Source: an uncultured Thalassolituus sp. (GTDB taxonomy: Bacteria; Pseudomonadota; Gammaproteobacteria; Pseudomonadales; Oceanobacteraceae). From it: a stretch of 11,845 bases of DNA. This document shows, piece after piece, positions 6,534-11,845 of this stretch; the stretch's first letter is position 1, and each line of letters starts with the position of its first letter. Under the pieces are notes generated by a model. That model was given only the letters and a program-made list of their open reading frames with translations. It was not told the origin of the DNA and did not search any database. The stretch is from positions 1-11,845 of the forward strand of contig CAJXIT010000073.1 in the NCBI GenBank assembly GCA_913054055.1. The letters are read 5' to 3'. Made by a program: the position numbers and the translations under genes.

Positions 6534-7322
6534 ATGAACATTAATAACTCGTTTAGTAGTGCACGCCAATTGGATCAAGCGCAGACATCCAAAAATACTC
6601 AATTACAAAGAATCAGCTCAGGGCATCGAATTAACAGTGCAAAAGACGATGCGGCAGGGCTTGCCATCAGTACTCGGTTTGAATCTCAGGGGCGTTCTCA
6701 GCAAGCAGCCCTGCGTAATAGTTTGGACGGGGTATCTAGAACCCAAGTTGAAAGCGGAGCCTTAGCAAGCGTGACGGAAGATTTACAAAGAATTCGTGAG
6801 CTAAAAGTACAGCAAGGCAGTGGAGTTCTAAACGATCAAGATAAAGCGGCCATTCAATCTGAAATCGACCAGCGTAGCGAAAATATCAGTCAAATTTTTT
6901 CAGATACAGAATTTAACCAACAAAGTGTGTTTCAAGAAGGCAGCTTGAGCTTTCAAACGGGTGCGAATGAAGGAGAGACAATTGAATTAACAACCGAAGA
7001 TTTAGCACAAACGTTTAAGGATCTAGGGTTTGAGGCAGGTCAAGACTTAAACATGGATCAAATTGACGAGGCATTATTAAACGTTACCAGTCGCCAAAGT
7101 GAGCTTGGGGCAGTTGAAAACAGGTTAGTAGCCAATACTGAATTTTTAGCGCTGAAAAATGAAAACAACCAAGCGGCCAATAGCCGAATACAAGATGCGG
7201 ACATTGCAAAAGCGGCATCTGAAAGTGTTAAGTCGGACATATTGAGCCAGATTGCAATCTCAGTGCAATCTCAGGCCAATGTTTCTTCGAAAAACGTCTT
7301 AAATTTGTTAGAAAGTAAATAA
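6534..7322 (+). CDS. Short divergent flagellin
   Basis: This 262-residue flagellin consists only of the conserved terminal regions that form the filament core. The N-terminal block has ISSGHRINSAKDDAAGLAIS (27-46) and LQRIREL (84-90). The C-terminal block has SRIQDADIAKAASES (217-231) and ends in NVLNLLESK. The middle (about 130-190) is short and acidic, with no variable surface domain. The beginning is unusual: the typical 'INTN..SL.AQ' start is replaced by 'MNINNSFSSARQLDQAQ'. It has no cysteine. A good GAGGTG ribosome binding site lies 5 nt before the ATG. No other flagellar structural gene is in the window. It is followed after 99 bp by a hybrid kinase in the same direction with no obvious terminator between. 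It may be a minor filament subunit; the family is sure, the role is not. Confidence 0.85.
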   Translation: MNINNSFSSARQLDQAQTSKNTQLQRISSGHRINSAKDDAAGLAISTRFESQGRSQQAALRNSLDGVSRTQVESGALASVTEDLQRIRELKVQQGSGVLNDQDKAAIQSEIDQRSENISQIFSDTEFNQQSVFQEGSLSFQTGANEGETIELTTEDLAQTFKDLGFEAGQDLNMDQIDEALLNVTSRQSELGAVENRLVANTEFLALKNENNQAANSRIQDADIAKAASESVKSDILSQIAISVQSQANVSSKNVLNLLESK

Positions 7323-7347
7323 TAATGAGTGTCAATTCAGTTTTTTC

Positions 7348-7361
7348 GTTCAGTAATGAAC
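7348..7361. promoter_or_regulatory. Small palindrome before the hybrid kinase promoter
   Basis: GTTCA (7348-7352) and TGAAC (7357-7361) form a short inverted repeat with a 4-nt centre, lying where the -35 region of the extended -10 promoter at 7368-7376 would be. It could be a regulator site; being only 5 bp per arm, it could also be chance. Confidence 0.22.
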
Positions 7362-7367
7362 TTGCTT

Positions 7368-7376
7368 TGATATACT
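7368..7376 (+). promoter_or_regulatory. Extended -10 promoter element for the hybrid kinase
   Basis: TGATATACT matches the extended -10 form TGn-TATAAT at all but one base. It predicts a start near 7383 and a leader of about 39 nt. No good -35 box is seen, which extended -10 promoters tolerate. The kinase may also be read from the flagellin promoter. Confidence 0.4.
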
Positions 7377-7421
7377 GATGCGATAATTATTACAAAACTA
7401 TGACAGTTAAGTAGGAAGTAC

Positions 7422-10052
7422 ATGGGCAAGGTTAGCCCCGAAGTAAAATCAGTCAGTAGCCAAAAAGCAAAAGATGTGGGTTTAAACTATAAATTCCGTT
7501 TGATTGCTTGCTTAATCGTATTCTCTCTTCATATCAGCCTGTTATGGGGTGATGATCATATTTCATACGGATTATGGGGTGTATTATTATTACACTGCTT
7601 AGTCTATCCCCACGCTATCTATTTTATGTCTTCTACTTCTGAAGATGAAATTCGAAACATTACAATCGATGCATTCTTTTATTCGTTTTGCTGTGCGATT
7701 TGGGGATTTAATCTATTCCTAATTGCGGCTTTTATTAGCACGACCAACATGACCACTTTTGCTGCAGGGGGACGCCCCGTATTTGTTAGAGGCTTAGTGG
7801 TTCAAATTATTGGTTTTGTTATTGGCGGGTTACTAATGGGCTTCTATTATCGCGCAGAACTTTCCACGTTTTCCTCGTTAATTGTCGCTGCCGGAGTCAT
7901 CCTTTATACCGGCAGTCTAGGGCTGTTAATTCATAACATTACAAATAGCTTGAGGCGTAACCGAAAAAAAGTCGAGTCTAGAAAATTATACTTAGAACAC
8001 ATGAATGAATTGGCATTCGCAGTTAATAGCACGCTGGACTTGGATTCAATCATGAAAGGCCTGATGAAAGCCCTTGAAACCATGTACCCATTTGAATCGT
8101 TATACGTCATATCAAAAATGCCTGATAATCGAACATTCAAAATAGTCGGTGCATATGGCAGTGCTGTGAGTGACTATGAAGAATTAACCTTTAAAAAACT
8201 TGAAATGGATATTGAGCAAGATCCTGACAGTATTTTTATTAGCGGTTTGGAAAAAGATCGCATCGTAAACATTTCAAACTTATCGAGGGAAGCCGTCGAA
8301 AACGGCGCAGAAATTGACAAGGTGTTATATAACATTAAACCCAGTCGTTCCATCGCGTATTTCCCGGTACATGTTCAAAATGAAGTGGTCGCGGGTGTCG
8401 CCTTTATTAACTACGATAAAACGTTTGAGTTAAAGCAAGAAGATTTGAATTCAATCAGTGAATACTTGGTTCAGGTAGGCACTGCCATTAAAAATGTATC
8501 CATGTATGAAATGGCAGAAAAAGCCAGAAAGATCGCTGAAGAAAGTGAGCAAGCGAAAGGCCGATTCTTGGCCAATATGAGTCACGAAATTCGTACTCCC
8601 ATGACGGCCATTATAGGTTACAGCGAAGCGTTACTTGACGATTCACTGACTAAACAAAATAAAGAAAAATTTGCTAATACAATCATACGAAGCAGTCGTC
8701 ATTTGTTAACGGTCATTAACGATATTCTGGATATCTCAAAAATTGAATCCAGTAAAATCGATGTTGAAACCATGGATGTGGAAATGGCAGCCATTATCAG
8801 TGATTTAGACGACTATGTTAGGCAGCAAACCAAAGAAAAGGGCCTAAGCTATCAACTACAAATTCAGTACCCATTACCAAGCATTGTTCAAGCTGACCCG
8901 ACTCGTTTAAAACAAATTTTATTTAACCTAACCAATAATGCTGTGAAGTTTACTAAAGATGGTTGGGTTAAAGTGGAGATCTCGTTCGCTTATGAAAAAA
9001 TGACCTTTAATATAGAGGACAGTGGCATTGGTTTAGATTCAGAGGAAAAAAGTCGATTATTCAGTGCTTTCACACAAGCAGATTCATCGACAACTCGATT
9101 ATTTGGAGGCTCTGGATTAGGTTTATTTATTTCGAAAAATTTAGCCCATTTAATGGGTGGTGAATTAACGGTAGAAAGTGAAAAAGGCGTAGGCAGTTGT
9201 TTTACCTTAACACTTGGATCTGGAAATAATGCATCTTCGTCTTATATTCAAACCGCCGGCATGTTAAGTCAGCTGATGGATGAATATAAGTCCCAGCAAA
9301 AAACACAATTTGTCCCTAAATTAATGGGCAAAGTGCTATTGGCGGAAGATAATCTGGATAACCAGTTATTAATAAAGCGCTTAATTGCTGCTGCTGGAGT
9401 GGATGTATCCATTGTTGATGATGGTTTACAAGCCTTGTCACGAATCGAAAAAGAAAGCTTTGATCTTGTATTTCTGGATATGCAAATGCCCAATATGGGC
9501 GGTGAAGAAGCCGCTAAAATCATGCGTAAAAATGGGGTTCAAACCCCTTTGGTTGCTTTTACCGCCAATGTGATGAAGCATCAGGTTGATCAATATATTG
9601 AGAATGGCTTTAACCAGGTTGTTGAAAAACCTATATCTCATGATCAGTTATATTCTGTTATGCAAACTTACTTACAACCTCAACAGGACTTAGGTGCGGT
9701 GTTGATTGTTGAAGATAATTTAGTTAACCAACAAATTATGCAGCGCTTAGTTAAAAAGGCTAATCCGCAAGTGAGTATTTTAACCGCAGATAATGGCTAT
9801 GAAGCGCTTAAAGTATGCGAAGAGGAAGCGGTTAACTTGATATTCATGGATATGGAAATGCCCATTATGGGTGGCCTAGAAGCCACTGAAAAACTCCGAG
9901 AGCAAAAGGTTACTGCACCTATTTATATGATAACTGGGCATGTTGATGCTCAGCATAAGCAGCAATCCTTAGATGCAGGGGCTGATGGCTACTTGGTTAA
10001 ACCGGTAGATAAAGATCGTTTATTCTCTTTGATTCACACTGTTTTTTCTTAA
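7422..10052 (+). CDS. Membrane hybrid histidine kinase with MASE2-like sensor, GAF and two receivers
   Basis: This 876-residue sensor kinase begins with a multi-helix membrane region (about 25-175) whose 'YPHAIYF', 'SEDEIRNITIDAF' and 'AAGGRPVFVRGL' segments resemble the MASE2 integral-membrane sensor. A GAF-like cytoplasmic domain (about 195-360) and a short coiled coil come next. The HisKA block carries His388 in SHEIRTP. The ATPase has the N box (around Asn502-Asn506), DSGIGL (533-538) and GGSGLGL (562-568). Two complete receivers follow: Asp686 with Glu642/Asp643, Thr714 and Lys736; and Asp810 with Glu764/Asp765, Thr838 and Lys860. There is no HPt domain, so a separate phosphotransfer protein is probably needed for a relay. 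The ATG at 7422 has an AGGA ribosome binding site. Position after a flagellin suggests, without proof, a role in motility or surface behaviour. Signal unknown. Confidence 0.92.
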   Translation: MGKVSPEVKSVSSQKAKDVGLNYKFRLIACLIVFSLHISLLWGDDHISYGLWGVLLLHCLVYPHAIYFMSSTSEDEIRNITIDAFFYSFCCAIWGFNLFLIAAFISTTNMTTFAAGGRPVFVRGLVVQIIGFVIGGLLMGFYYRAELSTFSSLIVAAGVILYTGSLGLLIHNITNSLRRNRKKVESRKLYLEHMNELAFAVNSTLDLDSIMKGLMKALETMYPFESLYVISKMPDNRTFKIVGAYGSAVSDYEELTFKKLEMDIEQDPDSIFISGLEKDRIVNISNLSREAVENGAEIDKVLYNIKPSRSIAYFPVHVQNEVVAGVAFINYDKTFELKQEDLNSISEYLVQVGTAIKNVSMYEMAEKARKIAEESEQAKGRFLANMSHEIRTPMTAIIGYSEALLDDSLTKQNKEKFANTIIRSSRHLLTVINDILDISKIESSKIDVETMDVEMAAIISDLDDYVRQQTKEKGLSYQLQIQYPLPSIVQADPTRLKQILFNLTNNAVKFTKDGWVKVEISFAYEKMTFNIEDSGIGLDSEEKSRLFSAFTQADSSTTRLFGGSGLGLFISKNLAHLMGGELTVESEKGVGSCFTLTLGSGNNASSSYIQTAGMLSQLMDEYKSQQKTQFVPKLMGKVLLAEDNLDNQLLIKRLIAAAGVDVSIVDDGLQALSRIEKESFDLVFLDMQMPNMGGEEAAKIMRKNGVQTPLVAFTANVMKHQVDQYIENGFNQVVEKPISHDQLYSVMQTYLQPQQDLGAVLIVEDNLVNQQIMQRLVKKANPQVSILTADNGYEALKVCEEEAVNLIFMDMEMPIMGGLEATEKLREQKVTAPIYMITGHVDAQHKQQSLDAGADGYLVKPVDKDRLFSLIHTVFS

Positions 10053-10080
10053 AAACTTTCTCCTTTTTTTAGTTGTAAAG

Positions 10081-10103
10081 TGGGCTTGATTTATAAAAGC
10101 CCA
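10081..10103 (+). terminator. Probable terminator after the hybrid kinase
   Basis: TGGGCTT (10081-10087) and AAGCCCA (10097-10103) form a perfect 7-bp G/C-containing stem with a 9-nt loop, 28 nt past the kinase stop. The tail is T-rich but interrupted, so termination may be partial. It separates the kinase from the molybdoenzyme gene. Confidence 0.5.
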
Positions 10104-10167
10104 TAATCAACGTTCATTTTCAATTTCCCTTTTAGATGTGTAACCTAAACTCATAATGGGGGACAGT

Positions 10168-11845
10168 ATGACAAAAATAACAACACATTATCGTACCTGC
10201 AATCTATGTGAAGCCATGTGCGGCATAAAGGTTGAGCATCAGGGGAATCAAATATTATCCATTAAAGGGGATGAAAAAGACCCGTTTAGCAAAGGGCATA
10301 TTTGTCCAAAAGCTGTGGCGCTTCAAGACCTATATGAAGACCCGGATCGATTAAGAAAGCCTTTAGAAAAAACCGATACGGGCTGGAAAGAAATTAGCTG
10401 GAAATCAGCCTATAAAAAGGCGGCCAAGGGTTTAGAGTCTGTTCAAACTCAATATGGTGCTGATGCTTTAGGCATTTATTTGGGGAATCCGAACACTCAT
10501 AATTTAGGCGGCTCTCTTACCATGAAAGAGTTGTTAAAGGCGTTTAAAACTAAAAACCGTTATACCGCTACCTCCGTTGATCAATTACCTCATCACATTA
10601 TCGCTCATCATATTTTTGGCCATCAATTACGTATCCCTGTTCCTGATATTAATCGCTGCGACTACATGTTGATTATTGGTGCAAACCCTGTGACGTCTAA
10701 TGGCAGTATTATGACCGTGGCAGGTGTAAAAGATAAAATAAAAGCCATAAAGAAACGGGATGGAAAAGTAGTGGTCATTGATCCAAGGCGCACTGAGACT
10801 GCTGCGATTGCTTCAGAGCATCATTTTATAAAACCTGGTTCAGACGTTTTACTTTTATTAGCCATGGTTAACGAAGTGTTTAAATCACAGTTGGTTAAGC
10901 CTAGCAAGGCATTAGATTTAGTCATTGCTTATAAAGACATTGAAGCCTATGTCTCTGAATATACTTGTGAATATGCATCTAAGCACACAGGCATCGACGC
11001 TGATGTCATTCGCAATTTAGTGAAAGAGTTAAGTGAAACCCCTAGGGCCGTTATTTACGGGCGTATGGGTGTAAGTGTGCAAGAGTTTGGGCTATTAAGT
11101 CAGTATCTTATTATGTTATTAAACATACTGCTCGGTAATTTGGATGAAGAAGGGGGCATGATGTTTTCAACCCCAGCAGCTGACCCAGTTGCTGCAAGTG
11201 GCCCAGGTTATTTTGCACGACATCGTAGTCGAGTCAGAGGCTTACCTGACTTTAATGGGGAATTTCCTGCAGCCACCATGGCCGATGAGATATTAACCTC
11301 GGGAGAGGGGCAAATTAAAGCCATGTTATGTGTGGCTGGTAATCCTGTATTAAGTACACCTAATGGGGCTAAATTAGATAAGGCTTTAGACTCGGTGGAG
11401 TTTATGGTGAGTATCGATTGTTTTTTAAATGAAACCAGCCGGCATGCCAATATTATTTTACCTCCTGTTTCTGCCATTGAACGGGACCATTATGACTTGG
11501 CTTTTCATAACTTAGCAGTGCATAACACAGCTAAGTTTTCAAAAGCGTTTTACCCTCAAAAAGGGGGTAAACACGATTGGCAGATATTTTTAAATTTAAT
11601 AAAGCAACTTAAACAAAAGGTGCCCTTTTCTCAAAAAATCATGCGAAAACTGATTTTATTAAACGGGCCAAACTTTATGTTGAATGTTTTGCTTAAACGA
11701 GGTCCATATAAGCAGTTGACTTTGAGCAAATTAAAAAAATCCAAACACGGAGTTGACCTTGGCCCATTGCAATCTGTATTGCCCGATGCAATTAAACATA
11801 AAGATAAAAACTTACACTTGAATTTAGAGTTTTATTTTTCAGATT
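10168..11845 (+). CDS. Molybdopterin oxidoreductase (formate dehydrogenase/BisC superfamily), 3' end missing
   Basis: The first 559 codons of a large molybdenum- or tungsten-bis-MGD enzyme are present, open to the right edge; family members usually run to roughly 700 residues, so the C-terminal cofactor-binding domain is largely missing. A 4Fe-4S site is formed by Cys11, Cys14, Cys18 and Cys46. Other family marks are 'IIGANPVTSNGS', 'VIDPRRTETA', 'LNILLGNLDEEGG' and 'CVAGNPVLSTPNG'. There is no twin-arginine signal, so it should be cytoplasmic. Around the expected metal-ligand position the sequence is 'TSVDQLPHH' (Ser136, Asp138) with no Cys and no in-frame TGA, which argues against a standard formate dehydrogenase or nitrate reductase of the Cys/Sec type. 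The ATG at 10168 has a strong GGGGGA 4 nt upstream. The substrate and partner subunits are unknown. Confidence 0.88.
   Translation, partial: MTKITTHYRTCNLCEAMCGIKVEHQGNQILSIKGDEKDPFSKGHICPKAVALQDLYEDPDRLRKPLEKTDTGWKEISWKSAYKKAAKGLESVQTQYGADALGIYLGNPNTHNLGGSLTMKELLKAFKTKNRYTATSVDQLPHHIIAHHIFGHQLRIPVPDINRCDYMLIIGANPVTSNGSIMTVAGVKDKIKAIKKRDGKVVVIDPRRTETAAIASEHHFIKPGSDVLLLLAMVNEVFKSQLVKPSKALDLVIAYKDIEAYVSEYTCEYASKHTGIDADVIRNLVKELSETPRAVIYGRMGVSVQEFGLLSQYLIMLLNILLGNLDEEGGMMFSTPAADPVAASGPGYFARHRSRVRGLPDFNGEFPAATMADEILTSGEGQIKAMLCVAGNPVLSTPNGAKLDKALDSVEFMVSIDCFLNETSRHANIILPPVSAIERDHYDLAFHNLAVHNTAKFSKAFYPQKGGKHDWQIFLNLIKQLKQKVPFSQKIMRKLILLNGPNFMLNVLLKRGPYKQLTLSKLKKSKHGVDLGPLQSVLPDAIKHKDKNLHLNLEFYFSD

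Noticed and set aside
7360..7386. Sigma28-like promoter before the hybrid kinase (TGCGATAA as -10)
   Set aside because: Six of eight bases fit the -10 form, but the matching -35 (TAAAGTTT-like) is absent at the required distance.
11208..11477. 89-codon - strand open frame near the right end
   Set aside because: It is antisense to the molybdopterin oxidoreductase, whose reading frame is continuous and full of family motifs here.

Overview
The window looks like chromosomal DNA from an AT-rich, motile, aerobic gammaproteobacterium, plausibly a marine Oceanospirillales-type organism. That placement is inferred from the FadH, PlsC, acyl-CoA dehydrogenase and flagellin sequences and from base composition; there is no rRNA or other marker to fix it. 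I see no tRNA, rRNA, CRISPR array, insertion sequence or integrase, so this is ordinary chromosome with some uncommon signalling genes. No gap between genes exceeds 300 bases.

Layout, left to right. (1) Positions 2-295 hold the 3' end of an unrecognised coiled-coil gene on the + strand. (2) Positions 320-1777 are a tight leftward operon: a CheY-like stand-alone receiver, a CheC-type phosphatase and a small single-PAS protein. The first two overlap by 8 nt and the last two are 2 nt apart. (3) Positions 1981-2724 (-) encode a PlsC-type lysophosphatidate acyltransferase. (4) Divergent from it is an acyl-CoA dehydrogenase (2961-4088, +). This converges on fadH, a 2,4-dienoyl-CoA reductase (4221-6269, -). 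Three consecutive stem-loops separate the two convergent genes. (5) Rightward from 6534 come a short, divergent flagellin and a large membrane hybrid histidine kinase (MASE2-like sensor, GAF, HisKA, HATPase, two receivers). (6) A 7-bp stem-loop follows, and then the first 559 codons of a cytoplasmic Fe-S/molybdopterin oxidoreductase, which runs off the right edge.

The genes fall into three themes. Lipid metabolism is represented by PlsC (phosphatidate synthesis), the acyl-CoA dehydrogenase (first step of beta-oxidation) and FadH (removal of double bonds from unsaturated acyl-CoA). Signalling and motility are represented by the CheY/CheC/PAS cassette, the flagellin and the hybrid kinase. Anaerobic or redox metabolism is represented by the molybdoenzyme of unknown substrate.

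The items most worth a second look are these: the phased direct repeats just upstream of a good fadH promoter; the orphan flagellin paired with a double-receiver kinase; the compact receiver/CheC/PAS module with no CheA nearby; and the molybdoenzyme lacking a Cys or Sec at the usual metal-ligand position. I did not find a clear-cut undescribed system. The flagellin-kinase pair and the PAS/CheC/CheY module are the best candidates for locally unusual biology.
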